A DNA stretch of 64,000 nucleotides from CAZQQU01 sp964595625 (GCA_964595625.1 CAZQQU010000010.1:1-64000); one strand, 5' to 3'. Positions 1-9,326 are shown, counted from the first letter of the stretch. Notes: a model not told the origin generated them from the sequence alone. A program made the numbers and translations.

Positions 1-159
1 GTAGCCTACTACATTTTTTGATGTACCTAGGATGGTATCGACAATAATAGCAGCAATCCCAAAAAGAATATTAAACAAAACGAAATTCCAGTATTCTTTA
101 CGTCTGGATCGTCCATTGAAGTTAGCATAATTCTGTAAAGCTTTGATGTAGTATTTCAT
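1..159 (-). CDS. DUF805 family inner-membrane protein (N-terminal part)
   Basis: The ATG is at 159 and the reading frame runs off the left edge, so only the first 53 codons are visible. They show the DUF805 (YhaH/YhaI-like) signature: an N-terminal amphipathic stretch, then NFNGRSRRKEYWNF, then the start of a hydrophobic helix (FVLFNILFGIAAIIVDTIL). The F-x-GR-x-RR-x-EYW core is the diagnostic part. Members are small proteins with three to four membrane helices and no established biochemical role. No Shine-Dalgarno sequence precedes the start, as usual in this phylum. Confidence 0.85.
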   Translation of the reverse strand, partial: MKYYIKALQNYANFNGRSRRKEYWNFVLFNILFGIAAIIVDTILGTSKNVVGY

Positions 160-436
160 AAGTTGTTGATTTAGTTTGTCCTACTCTTATGGCTTTTCGG
201 TGAGACCCCGTTTTTTACATGGTTACTAGACTCCATGGTATTCTATGGAATAACTATGAGCAAATTAACAAAAAAATATAGTTAAGGGATTATTTTGTAA
301 AGATAAAATGATTAAAAAGCACTTTTTTATGGAAAAGCACCTAATTCAGCTTGTTTGTTGGGAATAAAATATTATAACCTGAACAACAAAAGCCGTCTTC
401 TACTTATATCTTATGAGATAGAATTTTTCTATTGTT

Positions 437-898
437 TTACTGTTCGAAATCGAGTTGTCTTCCTTCTTCTTCCGCTTTTTTGTCCATGGTGTTACCTACT
501 ACCATTCCAATCACCAATCCTAGTGGTAAACCTAAGCCTAAGTAAACCATTTGGTCCAAAGCTATTCCGAAAACTAAGCCTATCGGCACTCCAAAAGCTG
601 CTAATCCCAACGGCATCCAAAGATTTCGGTAGTAGTTTTTAGGAACTAACTTCAACTCTTTTTCAAGGGTATTAAGTAGGTTTGTTTGCTTTTTTTGGAG
701 GAACCGTAGCATTTCATTTCCCGTAAGGGAAGAATTATTTATGGAGTTTATTTCCTCATTGAACGACTGAACGACAGGGTCGGGTAATTGCCTTTGCCGA
801 AGTATTTGGAGTAGCTTTTGTAATTTTTGTTCAGCCACTTGTAGGGTTGTATTTTCTTGTAGTAAAGAATCATTGAGTTGTAAATCGATTATCTGCAT
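437..898 (-). CDS. small membrane protein with coiled N-terminus and glycine-rich helix pair
   Basis: This 153-residue protein was not assigned to a family. Residues 1-85 are polar and rich in Gln, Leu and Lys, with a likely helical or coiled-coil character. Residues about 95-113 and 117-136 are two hydrophobic glycine-rich helices separated by a short turn, resembling a glycine-zipper hairpin (repeated G-x3-G spacing). The tail is charged (KKAEEEGR). This arrangement would place a cytoplasmic helical domain next to a two-helix membrane anchor. It stands alone: the nearest same-strand gene begins 109 bases away on the DUF805 side and no operon partner is evident. Confidence 0.7.
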   Translation of the reverse strand: MQIIDLQLNDSLLQENTTLQVAEQKLQKLLQILRQRQLPDPVVQSFNEEINSINNSSLTGNEMLRFLQKKQTNLLNTLEKELKLVPKNYYRNLWMPLGLAAFGVPIGLVFGIALDQMVYLGLGLPLGLVIGMVVGNTMDKKAEEEGRQLDFEQ

Positions 899-1007
899 AG
901 AGTATAATTTTAGAAAGATTAAAGTATGTAACCGGCAGGGAGCCTAATCTATTAACTTAATTGTTTAATAGATTGAAACGTATATAATTACTGGTTTTCT
1001 AAGGGCG

Positions 1008-2390
1008 TTATTTTTTGGGACGGTTTTTATTTCGGGCTCGAACTCGCCAAGGAGCATTGTATTGCCAATCACCGGCCATAATACAACCATACGGGATTAT
1101 TTCGTCTACAATTTCTCCCAGACCAAATTCTTGCATCTGTCTCTTGACTGTTTCAGCATTTTTATAGGCACTGGGTAATTCCGAAATGTCAATTTTGTTT
1201 GAATAAAATCGGATGTCCAGACCTTGCGTTTCTTGTTCAAATAATTGTTGGTCGGTAAACTGTGCGTTCTTTTTTTTATGTTGGGTCCGACTCAAATTAC
1301 GGCCGGCTCCATGAGGAGCAAACCCTAAGTTATTTTGGGTAGTTTGACCTTTTATAATCAATACCGGTTCACTCATATTTAAGGGTACCAAGCGCAAACC
1401 GTGATGGGAATCGGGTACAAATTTATCTTCTAAGGGAGTAGCTCCTTTGGCGTGATAAAATAGATCCCCGTCTTTAAAAACAAAATTATGCTCATTCCAA
1501 AACCGAGTTGAATAATCTATGTTTAGTTGATTGCTTATCGCCTGGTGGATGGTTTGGTGATTCATTTTAGTCCATTCTCTAACCAGTTGTAAAGCCTCCC
1601 AATAGGCTTTACCTGCCTCGGTGTCAAACGGAATCCAAGCGTTGGTGGTTAGGGTTAATGGGGAAATTTCTTTCCGAAATTTTTCGGCAGTTTTCATGCC
1701 TTTTTGATACAGATACGCTCCTAATCCTCGGCTACCATGATGCGTTACTACCATGGTCTCTCCGGTTTTTTGGGATTGCCCAACAAATAAAAAATGGTTG
1801 CCATCACCTTGAGTTCCTAAGTGATAATGGGCAAACTCAACACTTTTTTCATCGTTTAAAAACGGATTGGCTGCTAATTGTTTAGTAAATGCTTGCGGCA
1901 AGGAAGAAAAATCAGTTCTTCCACCCCCACCAAAATGAGTCACTGAATGAGCAGTATCCAATACTTTTTTAGGAGCTATATAGCCTAAATTAGTCACCAT
2001 GACAGAGCAACAAATATCGGCGCTGTGCATAGCCGGATGGATGGCATTTTTAGCAATTGCTACGCCTCCTACCGGAATTTGGCCTTTTTCACCTGTGGGA
2101 CAAGCATCGGGCATGACTGCACCACCAATCAGGGTGGGAGTTTTCATCAGAGTTTCCATAGATTCTAGAACCCGCTGGATATTTTGCTCCTCCTCGGGGC
2201 TGTCGGCTTTGATATTTTGGTGAAAACTCACCGCTTTCGAATGGGGCAGTATCATTTTTGGAGCTACTGACTCGATATATTCTTTGAAAGCCGATTCTGA
2301 AAGTTGGTGTTGATTGGCATAATCAAGGGCTTCTTTAAACCATTTTCCAGGAGTATATCCCCATGCTAGTAAGTCTTTTCCGGTGTACAT
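1008..2390 (-). CDS. rtcB: RtcB family RNA-splicing ligase
   Basis: RtcB enzymes join RNA ends carrying 2',3'-cyclic phosphate or 3'-phosphate to 5'-OH ends, using GTP and Mn2+. All catalytic motifs are visible (numbering from the ATG at 2390). D125 and C128 lie in SADICCSV. H199 lies in GDGNHF and H218 in HHGSRGLG. H313 lies in YHAKGAT. H360 in APHGAGR corresponds to the guanylated histidine. The length of 460 residues fits the shorter bacterial RtcB branch. An in-frame TTG five codons upstream was rejected in favour of the ATG. No rtcA (RNA cyclase) or rtcR regulator lies beside it, so this is a solitary RtcB, probably used in RNA repair. Confidence 0.93.
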   Translation of the reverse strand: MYTGKDLLAWGYTPGKWFKEALDYANQHQLSESAFKEYIESVAPKMILPHSKAVSFHQNIKADSPEEEQNIQRVLESMETLMKTPTLIGGAVMPDACPTGEKGQIPVGGVAIAKNAIHPAMHSADICCSVMVTNLGYIAPKKVLDTAHSVTHFGGGGRTDFSSLPQAFTKQLAANPFLNDEKSVEFAHYHLGTQGDGNHFLFVGQSQKTGETMVVTHHGSRGLGAYLYQKGMKTAEKFRKEISPLTLTTNAWIPFDTEAGKAYWEALQLVREWTKMNHQTIHQAISNQLNIDYSTRFWNEHNFVFKDGDLFYHAKGATPLEDKFVPDSHHGLRLVPLNMSEPVLIIKGQTTQNNLGFAPHGAGRNLSRTQHKKKNAQFTDQQLFEQETQGLDIRFYSNKIDISELPSAYKNAETVKRQMQEFGLGEIVDEIIPYGCIMAGDWQYNAPWRVRARNKNRPKK

Positions 2391-2437
2391 AGTTTTAGCA
2401 TTCAAAACGACCTACCAATAGGAATAGTAGTAGCGTT

Positions 2438-2779
2438 TTAGGATTCAAAAAAGAGGGATCTAATCAATATATAAATCCAAAAAAGTATAATGGGTAGTGA
2501 TAAGCCAATTAACTTCTTTTTGGAAACAGCACCTTCCCAGATTTTACGGTGTATAAGAATACGACCAATTACAATCAAAGCTAACAATAGCGAAATTAAT
2601 AACGCTACTATAAAAATAAATTGGATAAATGCCAAATCCTTGGGAAGTGAGTCTTTTGTATTTCCAAACAACCAACGGGTTATAAGGCCCAAAATAAGTA
2701 CTGCCCCCAAAATCATCGGACTTATATAAGCCAATAATGTGGTTCTTTTAATTCTTTTTTTGTGATATTCTGAAACCAT
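2438..2779 (-). CDS. small integral membrane protein, function unknown
   Basis: The product has 113 residues with three hydrophobic helices at roughly 15-36, 50-74 and 86-108. The N-terminus is basic (MVSEYHKKRIKR) and a polar loop (GNTKDSLPKD) lies between helices one and two. The first segment is not cleavable-looking, so this is a membrane protein and not a secreted one. I do not recognise a family. It lies 47 bases upstream of rtcB on the same strand and could be cotranscribed with it, but nothing in the sequence links their functions. Confidence 0.65.
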   Translation of the reverse strand: MVSEYHKKRIKRTTLLAYISPMILGAVLILGLITRWLFGNTKDSLPKDLAFIQFIFIVALLISLLLALIVIGRILIHRKIWEGAVSKKKLIGLSLPIILFWIYILIRSLFFES

Positions 2780-3166
2780 ATATATTAACTCATAATTTTT
2801 TAAATGTTGGTACGTCCGTATTTATTTAGTTTTGGTTAAAAAATCGTTGTACCAAATTACAAAATAAAAGTTTAAAATTCAAAACTAAACTCCTCGAATA
2901 AGCAGTATGGCCGGAGGTTATAGTGCCTTTTCAGAAGCTGGAATCGAAAATTTAATAAAATATACCCCTACCTATAAATCATTTTTTTAAATCCTCTAAT
3001 GAATAAGACTCGATGATAATACCACCTATAGTTTTCCATTAACAATCGGAATTTGAAATCAGTACGGTATAAAAACATTGAACTTCCGAGGAGTTGAATA
3101 AATTCCTATATTCATAAAAAAATTCCAGATTCGGTATTACCGGGCTTCTGAAAATCTAGGTCATTA
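2780..3166. other. intergenic region with two interleaved inverted-repeat pairs, otherwise empty
   Basis: No credible ORF or RNA gene is visible in these 387 bases. Two short inverted pairs occur in A-B-A'-B' order: AACTCCTCG at 2888-2896 matches the reverse complement at 3087-3095, and TTTTCAGAAGC at 2928-2938 matches the reverse complement at 3144-3154. The order would need a pseudoknot and both pairs are short. They could be chance or remnants of a decayed element. Confidence 0.3.
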
Positions 3167-3595
3167 TTACTCTGCGGCAAATTTTGTTTCTCCCTCAATC
3201 ATCAGCACTTTTTGATTGGCATCATAGGTATACTGCTGGTTTTTATAAAGACCCTCTGCAGTTTTTTGTAGGAGAGTCGTATTTTCGGTATGGGGTAAAA
3301 ACAATTCCAATTGTGACTGGTCGCTGTTAAAAACTACAAAGGCGCTAAAAACGGCTCCACTTTCAGGAGTTGTTGGGTTTAATCGAGTACCTTCGTCAAA
3401 TACACGTATACAGCGCTGTAATAATTCACTCCAGGTTTGTCCCGCCGGTGTTAAACAGCCGTTTTTATCTCGTTGGCCTCCGATACTAATTTCTGAATCG
3501 GTAGCTGTATTCTTGTTTTGCGTCGAAGTACCTTTGTTACTATTACAGGCTGTTAAACATAAGATTAGCGCAAATAAATAAGTAATTTTTTTCAT
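3167..3595 (-). CDS. predicted lipoprotein, function unknown
   Basis: The 142-residue product starts with a lipoprotein signal (MKKITYLFALILCLTAC) ending in an LTAC lipobox, so Cys17 would be lipidated and the protein anchored in the envelope. After the Cys comes an Asn/Thr/Ser-rich linker (about 18-38). A small domain of about 100 residues follows, with a Cys pair (C47 and C62, in NGCLTPAG and LQRCIRVF) and several beta-strand-like segments near the C-terminus (VFSAFVVFN, QLELFLP, KVLMIEGETKF). Such Cys-containing small lipoproteins are common in Flavobacteriia but I cannot assign a function. It is divergent from the serine hydrolase gene at 3872. Confidence 0.75.
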   Translation of the reverse strand: MKKITYLFALILCLTACNSNKGTSTQNKNTATDSEISIGGQRDKNGCLTPAGQTWSELLQRCIRVFDEGTRLNPTTPESGAVFSAFVVFNSDQSQLELFLPHTENTTLLQKTAEGLYKNQQYTYDANQKVLMIEGETKFAAE

Positions 3596-3696
3596 AGGTG
3601 GATTGTATTGGTTGTTAGTTTTAAGTTTTCATTTCACATCAGGAATGTTTAAAAATAGAAAAAAAAATACACATTGAAAGATCCTACAAAAATAGT

Positions 3697-3718
3697 ATGA
3701 TACGTTTGTTTGTATCAT
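3697..3718. promoter_or_regulatory. inverted repeat in the divergent intergenic region
   Basis: ATGATAC and GTATCAT form perfect 7-base arms around an 8-base spacer, between the lipoprotein gene (starts 3595, minus) and the serine hydrolase gene (starts 3872, plus). It could be an operator or a weak hairpin. There is no further evidence. Confidence 0.2.
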
Positions 3719-3871
3719 TCCAATTCTGGTTCACTCGTAACAACCAGCCGAAAAGTTAATTTTTATAAACTATTCTACTCCGCTTACGCGAAAAAACTAC
3801 CGACCCATAAGTTTCGATTTAGGAGTTGGAAAAGCAATTTATTACCTTTAGGGCCACGTAAATAAATTAGT

Positions 3872-5431
3872 ATGAGTAATCGCATTTTTTTGTTTTTGAT
3901 TTCTTTTGTTTGGGTGTTATTTTCAGTTGATTTAGTTGCCCAAAAGGGGTTGCCCAAAGATTTTGATAACTGGTTGGAAAACAGTCGTAAAGATTGGGAA
4001 ATACCCGGTATGGCCGTTGGGATTGTCAAAGATGGTGCTGTGGTTTATGCCCGAGGATTTGGGGAGCGAAAATTGGGAAGTGGCCAAGCAGTAGATGAAC
4101 ATACAGTATTTAGTATTGCTTCGGTGAGCAAAAATATGACGGCAGCGGCCTTGGCTATATTGGTCGATGAGGGAAAATTACATTGGGACGACCCGATTCA
4201 AAAGCATATTCCCTGGTTTCAACTTAAAGATCCTTGGGTAAGTCGAGAAGTTACACTTCGGGATGCGTTGATCCACCGCGTGGGCTTGGGGAGAATTTTA
4301 GGTAATCGCTTGCAATTTATGACCCAAAGTAGTCGGGATGAGGTGCTCTTTCAAATGCGCTATATGGATTTTGAAAAACCGTTCCGTTCGGGTTTTGTGT
4401 ATAATAATGTTATGTACTCGTTAGCGGGGCAAGTGATTGAATATGTAGATGGCAAAACCTGGGATGAATTTTTAAAACAACGACTTTTTATGCCGTTGGG
4501 TATGACCCGAACAACTACTACACTGAAGGACATGGAAAAGTTAGATAACATCGCTTATCCACACCAAGAAATTGATGGCGTTGTGGTACCGATTGCTAGA
4601 AGGAATTGGGATAATGCCGGACCCGCTGGCGGAGTAAACGCTTCGGTACACGATTTAACTCAATGGATGTTGATGCAATTAGGTACCTCCGGTACTTTTA
4701 AGGATCAAGTGATCGTGAGTGAAAAACAAATGAATGAGATTCATACACCTCAAATTGCTCATATTCTGGCAGATGCGATGGCAGCCCAAAGCAGTTATGG
4801 TTTTGGATGGAATATCATGGATTATAAGCATACAAGGGTTTGGACACATAGCGGAGCCACCGACGGATTCAATACCTTTATGTATTTAGTTCCTGAGCTG
4901 GATTTAGGTGTTGTTTTTGTGGGGAATACGTTTAATAGTTTGGGTGTAGCAGTGGCTTATCAAGTGATTGATGCATACTTGGGGGTGAGTGATCGGGATT
5001 GGAATAAAGAATATTTACAGAGGTATCAACGGCAATATGAGCAGGCCCAAAAAATACGGGAGCAGATTCACCAAGCACGAAATGTCAATACTATTTTACG
5101 TCTAAACCCAGAAGAATATGTAGGAATTTACAATTCAAAAGGTTATGGCAACATAGAGGTATTTCTTCAAAACAACGAATTGCAACTCCGTATGTGGGAC
5201 GATCAATCCATAGAGGCCGTATTGGAGCATTGGCACTATGATACTTTTAGAGCTGTTTGGAAAAATCGAGCCATGCGTGAAGAGTTTATACAGTTTTACT
5301 ATACTCCTGACGGAAAGGTAGGGGGGGTGGATTTTGAATTTGTGTTGCGACCTCTGCTTTTGCAAGTTGGGGCTTATCCTTCCAACTATACGCATACAGA
5401 ACGCTTTGTGAAGCAGTCAGGTAATCGATAA
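3872..5431 (+). CDS. secreted serine hydrolase, beta-lactamase/DD-peptidase (class C-like) fold
   Basis: A signal peptide covers residues 1-23 (hydrophobic core ends at VAQ). The class C beta-lactamase-type catalytic domain spans about 28-370. The nucleophile motif is S84-V-S-K87 (SxxK). The second motif is Y177-N-N179 (YxN). The third is H326-S-G328, the HxG form usual in esterase or DD-peptidase-like members rather than KTG of true beta-lactamases. Residues about 410-505 form a C-terminal beta-rich domain like DUF3471, common in Bacteroidota members. It is exported and probably hydrolyses peptides or esters in the periplasm, substrate unknown. A near-consensus -7 element (TACCTTTA, 3843-3850) precedes the ATG. 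It converges on the DUF4180 gene with only two bases between stops. Confidence 0.88.
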   Translation: MSNRIFLFLISFVWVLFSVDLVAQKGLPKDFDNWLENSRKDWEIPGMAVGIVKDGAVVYARGFGERKLGSGQAVDEHTVFSIASVSKNMTAAALAILVDEGKLHWDDPIQKHIPWFQLKDPWVSREVTLRDALIHRVGLGRILGNRLQFMTQSSRDEVLFQMRYMDFEKPFRSGFVYNNVMYSLAGQVIEYVDGKTWDEFLKQRLFMPLGMTRTTTTLKDMEKLDNIAYPHQEIDGVVVPIARRNWDNAGPAGGVNASVHDLTQWMLMQLGTSGTFKDQVIVSEKQMNEIHTPQIAHILADAMAAQSSYGFGWNIMDYKHTRVWTHSGATDGFNTFMYLVPELDLGVVFVGNTFNSLGVAVAYQVIDAYLGVSDRDWNKEYLQRYQRQYEQAQKIREQIHQARNVNTILRLNPEEYVGIYNSKGYGNIEVFLQNNELQLRMWDDQSIEAVLEHWHYDTFRAVWKNRAMREEFIQFYYTPDGKVGGVDFEFVLRPLLLQVGAYPSNYTHTERFVKQSGNR

Positions 5432-5433
5432 TT

Positions 5434-5796
5434 TTATCCAGTTGCTAATATTTCTAAAGCATCGGTTAGGGTAGGTGCAAAATTGATATGACCCCACCGA
5501 TTGCTCTCCATTATAAAAGCCTGCATGCTTTGGGAACTATACACTGATAAATCGCCTACGATGGCCAAGCGAAATCGATACGTGGAAAATTTTTGGAGGA
5601 TTTCTCCAGCCATACCGGTTTTTAGATCAAAAAAATCTACATTGATATTTTTTACATGAAGTATTAGTCGATCTAATCCTTCAAAATATAGAGTTCCTAA
5701 TAGATCTACTCCATCATCTATTGTTTTTATAATGATTTTTTCAGAAATAATCTCAGCGATAGGAATCTGGTGGATTTGATGGGTCAGGATTTTCAT
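5434..5796 (-). CDS. DUF4180 domain-containing protein
   Basis: The entire 120-residue protein resembles the DUF4180 family. It has an N-terminal beta-alpha segment (AEIISEKIIIKTIDDGVDLLGTLYFEGLDRLILHV), the DFFDLKTGMAGEILQKFSTY core, then a strand (FRLAIVGDLS) and a C-terminal region (NFAPTLTDALEIL). The fold resembles STAS-like alpha/beta proteins. The biochemical function is unknown. It is a cytoplasmic protein with no signal peptide. It stands alone between a convergent neighbour and an oxidoreductase on the same strand 48 bases downstream. Confidence 0.85.
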   Translation of the reverse strand: MKILTHQIHQIPIAEIISEKIIIKTIDDGVDLLGTLYFEGLDRLILHVKNINVDFFDLKTGMAGEILQKFSTYRFRLAIVGDLSVYSSQSMQAFIMESNRWGHINFAPTLTDALEILATG

Positions 5797-5844
5797 AAAA
5801 GAATTTTTAGAAACTATTAGGTTTGGGTAGTTTATGAAAAACCA

Positions 5845-6477
5845 TTAGTACATAATTCGAGGTTTCTGTTTTATAAATTGATTGCGTTGCGACTCGTTAT
5901 ACATAAATTCGGCCAAATCTTTTCGAGAAATTTGAGGAATGATCCGTTGGGTAGCAATTTTTTCGCCTACCCGATAGCTTCCGGTGTATCTGCCATTAGT
6001 GAGTTTGGGAGCCCGAACAAAAGTCCATTCCAAGTTGCTGTTAGCAATAATTTGCTCTTTAGCGTGGTGGTCTTGAATCACTTTTCCCAAAACTAACGGC
6101 ATAAATATTTTGGCTAAAGTACCCAACCCAAATCGAGTGCCATCGGCACCAATGACCGAGAGATACACCAACCTTTTTACAAAATGGGTTTCCATGGCGT
6201 GGACTATATTTCGAATTCCTTCTACCAATTTGGGATCGTTGACAAACGGACTCTTTGCGCCTAAGGCACACAATACGATATCTTGGTTTGCTACAGCCTG
6301 TGCTACTACCTCTGCTTGAGTAACATTGCCCTCCACCACGGTTAAGTGGGCGTGTTGAATTTTAAATTTTTTAGGAGTTCTAACAAAAGCTGTTACCCGA
6401 TGCCCATCTTCTAATGCCATTTTTGTTAGCAGTTGCCCGGTCAAGCCGGAAGCTCCAAATATCAATATGTTTTTCAT
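5845..6477 (-). CDS. NAD(P)-binding Rossmann-fold oxidoreductase (NmrA/SDR-atypical type)
   Basis: The N-terminus reads MKNILIFGASGLTGQLL, a textbook GxxGxxG dinucleotide site right after the first strand. This favours the ATG at 6477 over one six codons upstream at 6495. The remainder follows the NAD(P)H-binding (NmrA-like) pattern: VTAFVRTPKKF at strand two, VVEGNVT, DIVLCALGAKSP, and RLVYLSVIGAD. The catalytic YxxxK of classical SDRs is not evident, as expected for this branch. At 210 residues it is a single-domain member. The substrate is unknown. It is followed on the same strand, upstream, by a DinB-like gene. Confidence 0.85.
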   Translation of the reverse strand: MKNILIFGASGLTGQLLTKMALEDGHRVTAFVRTPKKFKIQHAHLTVVEGNVTQAEVVAQAVANQDIVLCALGAKSPFVNDPKLVEGIRNIVHAMETHFVKRLVYLSVIGADGTRFGLGTLAKIFMPLVLGKVIQDHHAKEQIIANSNLEWTFVRAPKLTNGRYTGSYRVGEKIATQRIIPQISRKDLAEFMYNESQRNQFIKQKPRIMY

Positions 6478-6517
6478 GGTAATAGGTTTTGACATACAAT
6501 GTGTTTGTAATGATAGG

Positions 6518-7045
6518 TTAACTGGGAGTATCTAAGGGAAAATACCTCTGTTGTAATATATTAAAATGGTGAATTTGATGACCAAGTATACTGAAGCCCA
6601 TGGCTAAAACACTCATTTGTTGGGTATGGAATTTACAGTTTAACTGAAGCATTTCTTCCGTAAAACCCGCAAACAGCGCTTGTGTAGATAGTCGCACTTG
6701 GTGAAGTTCATCAATCAATTGTTCGATAGGCAATGCATCGGCTGTGGTTTGGGTAGCCATATAATTTTCATCATGAGCTTCCGGAATGGTAGGCAGATTT
6801 CGTACGGCGATGAGGGTGCGATAGCAAAAAATTCGCTCCCAATCTATAAGATGTTGTAAAATGGTAGGGATCGTCCACTTTCCATCAGCATATACTTGTA
6901 AACCTATGCGTTTTAGTTTCTGGATATCCAAGGATTCAATTTGGTGAATACTGCTTACAAATGCCTGTTCCAATGCTTCATCGGGATTTAAGAGAATGTA
7001 TTTTTTATAGAATTCCGGGAGTTGTTTAATATCTGATTTTTTCAT
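6518..7045 (-). CDS. DinB/YfiT-like four-helix-bundle protein
   Basis: This 175-residue protein has the DinB_2 pattern. A helix begins YADGKWTIPTILQHLIDWERIF, where the family carries a first metal-ligand His in xxHxxDxE (here LQHLIDWE). A later H-x3-H pair lies in LGHQIHHFNIL. These three histidines form the divalent-metal site known from YfiT/BstA proteins, and putative thiol-transferase roles have been suggested for the family. An ATG at 7045 is preferred over a GTG four codons upstream. A perfect -7 element (TACCTTTG on the minus strand, 7082-7089) lies 37 bases upstream of the start. Confidence 0.82.
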   Translation of the reverse strand: MKKSDIKQLPEFYKKYILLNPDEALEQAFVSSIHQIESLDIQKLKRIGLQVYADGKWTIPTILQHLIDWERIFCYRTLIAVRNLPTIPEAHDENYMATQTTADALPIEQLIDELHQVRLSTQALFAGFTEEMLQLNCKFHTQQMSVLAMGFSILGHQIHHFNILQQRYFPLDTPS

Positions 7046-7081
7046 GGATTGATACACTGGAGTTATTCATTTTGGGTAAAC

Positions 7082-7089
7082 CAAAGGTA
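7082..7089 (-). promoter_or_regulatory. Bacteroidota -7 promoter element upstream of the DinB-like gene
   Basis: TACCTTTG on the minus strand matches TAnnTTTG exactly, 37 bases upstream of the ATG at 7045. No TTG at the proper distance was found, so only the -7 half is supported. Confidence 0.4.
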
Positions 7090-7141
7090 AAAAATGTGAC
7101 TCAAATGGGTTATATACTACTACAAGAAGAATTCAGAAAAG

Positions 7142-9298
7142 TTATTCCCCTTCTTTTTTCTTAAACAACGATCCAATTTCTTTACCAATTTTATGTACAG
7201 CTTCCAAGCCTTTGTTGAGTGGTTCGGTAGATATATCCTCATAAGCCTCAATACTTATGCTGTCTGTAAATTGTTTGGGATAAATTACAAATCGGCTATT
7301 ATCAGCAAACTGTTTTTCTATTCTGTTGGGTAGGTTTTCTAAGTGACTCATGTAGGAAGTGGCTCCTTTTCGAGCAGCGACTAGGATAAACAAATCTTCA
7401 GAGCGTATTTCTTTCGAAAGCACCAGAAAATCTTCCCAGTCAGAAAAGTGTTTGACCGATAAGGAGGCAGTGAGTTTATATTTTTTAAACAGTCGCTCTA
7501 CGGCTTTTTTAGTTGCTTCGTTACAAAATAATACCCAGGGGATACTCAATTCTTGTGCTAATAAAGCCACTTTTTGAACCCACAATTTAAATCCGTTTTC
7601 ATGTTCGGAAAGGGGAGGAGCCACTAGAGTGATTCGTTGGTGTAATATCAAGGGTTTTTCTAAATGACAGATAAATGTAGTTTTGTCGGTGCTACTGAGA
7701 ATAGTATCCACTTTTTCACCAATGATTTTATCGAAAAACCCCGAACGTTGGGGCCAGTTTAACAGGATGATATCCGCCATAATTTCTCTTGATATACGAG
7801 CTATACCACTGGCAGTATTGTGATCTATCGTAGTAATGATATTAACTTTTGTTTCCGAAGCAGAAGCTTGTTTGACAAATTCTTCCAGTTTGTTTCGGGC
7901 TTTGAGTATATTGATTTCGGCTTCTTCGTTGTTAGACACGACCGAGAGTATGGATACAGGATGTACTGATTTTTTGTCTTTAATATAAATGGCAAACTCT
8001 AAGAGTTTTTCAATTTTTAAAACATCGGAGATAGGTAAAAGGATGTGTTCGTTATGAGCTCCGTTTGCTTTGACTAAGTTTTCGGTATCCTCTTCCGACT
8101 CAATAATAATTTTTTTAGCTGCTTTTTCGGTAGCGAAAGAGGCAACAATACAAGTAATTAAAATCAGTATAATGGTTCCGTTTAATATGTTTTCATCTAA
8201 AATTCCCGCTTTGTATCCCACTAAAATAACGGCTAGGGTGGCTGCAGCGTGGGCACTACTTAAACCGAAAATCAGTTGTTTTTGGGCTTTTGAATACTTA
8301 AAAATCAATTGGGTAAATAAAGCGGCAAGCCATTTCCCGAAAAGGGCCACCACCGAAAGAGTACCGGCAACGATTAAGGCTGTAGGTCCATGGAGAATAA
8401 CACGGACATCTACTAACATTCCTACACTGATTAAAAAAAAGGGAATAAATAAAGAATTACCTATAAATTCAATGCGATTCATCAAGGCAGACGAATGAGG
8501 GATAAGTTTGTTAAGAGCTAAACCTGCCGCAAAAGCACCGATAATGGGTTCTACCCCGGCTACTTCCGCCAGAAAGGCTGCAAAAAAAACAATAGAAAGA
8601 ACAAAAATATAATGGGAGTGTTTTTCACTTTCTAGATTTCTAAAAAACCATTGGGCAATCCGGGGAATTATTAAAAAAAGTATAGCCGAAAAAATGGTTA
8701 AGGAAATTCCCAGTCTTATCCAAAACTCTGAATTTAAATTGCCTTGGGCATTCCCCATAATCACTGCCAGTATGATTAATACGGCGGTATCGGTTAAGAT
8801 TGTTCCCCCCACAGTGATAGCTACTGCTTGATTTTTTGAGATACCTAATTTGCTTACAATGGGATAGGCTACCAAGGTATGTGTAGCAAACATACTGGCT
8901 GTTAAAAAACTGGCATTAAAATCGTAGTTAAGCAGATAATAACACACCGGAAATCCCACACCTAAGGGGATAATAAATGTAAAAAAACCAAATAGTAAGC
9001 TTTTATTTTTGTGGACTTTAAATTCGTTCAAATCCAGTTCTAATCCAGCGATAAACATAATATAAAGTAGCCCAATGGTTGAAAACAAATCGAGTGCAGA
9101 ATTTTTTTCGAGTATATAAAGTCCGTGGGGACCAATTAACACACCGGCAATAATCAACCCAATTATACCGGGGATGTTTATTTTTCGCAGCAAAATTGGA
9201 GACAATAAAATGATGAGCAAGAGCAATGAAAATACCAATACCGGATTGGCCAAAGGCAATTCAAATTCGTCCAACAAATGCGTGAAAAAATCGGTCAT
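7142..9298 (-). CDS. CPA2-family cation:proton antiporter with cytosolic UspA-like region
   Basis: The 718-residue product has about twelve membrane helices in residues 15-395. These include the Na+/H+ exchanger-type motifs GLIIAGVLIGPHGL and FIAGLELDL near the start, FATHTLVAYPIVSKLG, VEPIIGAFAAGLALN, and SSAHAAATLAVILVGY. This matches the CPA2 (KefB/NapA-like) branch that exchanges K+ or Na+ for H+ across the inner membrane. Residues 410-718 are soluble and look like two universal-stress-protein-type domains (HILLPISDVLKIEKLLEFA; later NRITLVAPP-like region), probably a regulatory nucleotide-binding module. No TrkA-N/RCK domain is seen. It has its own promoter. Confidence 0.88.
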   Translation of the reverse strand: MTDFFTHLLDEFELPLANPVLVFSLLLLIILLSPILLRKINIPGIIGLIIAGVLIGPHGLYILEKNSALDLFSTIGLLYIMFIAGLELDLNEFKVHKNKSLLFGFFTFIIPLGVGFPVCYYLLNYDFNASFLTASMFATHTLVAYPIVSKLGISKNQAVAITVGGTILTDTAVLIILAVIMGNAQGNLNSEFWIRLGISLTIFSAILFLIIPRIAQWFFRNLESEKHSHYIFVLSIVFFAAFLAEVAGVEPIIGAFAAGLALNKLIPHSSALMNRIEFIGNSLFIPFFLISVGMLVDVRVILHGPTALIVAGTLSVVALFGKWLAALFTQLIFKYSKAQKQLIFGLSSAHAAATLAVILVGYKAGILDENILNGTIILILITCIVASFATEKAAKKIIIESEEDTENLVKANGAHNEHILLPISDVLKIEKLLEFAIYIKDKKSVHPVSILSVVSNNEEAEINILKARNKLEEFVKQASASETKVNIITTIDHNTASGIARISREIMADIILLNWPQRSGFFDKIIGEKVDTILSSTDKTTFICHLEKPLILHQRITLVAPPLSEHENGFKLWVQKVALLAQELSIPWVLFCNEATKKAVERLFKKYKLTASLSVKHFSDWEDFLVLSKEIRSEDLFILVAARKGATSYMSHLENLPNRIEKQFADNSRFVIYPKQFTDSISIEAYEDISTEPLNKGLEAVHKIGKEIGSLFKKKEGE

Positions 9299-9326
9299 AC
9301 GGGGCTCTTTAAACTAAATGCTCATT

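Noticed and set aside
355..642. 95-residue plus-strand ORF
   Set aside because: TTG start and mostly antisense to the glycine-zipper membrane protein gene, with no recognisable motif.
3784..4029. 81-residue minus-strand ORF
   Set aside because: Antisense to the start of the serine hydrolase, whose signal peptide and motifs are clear.
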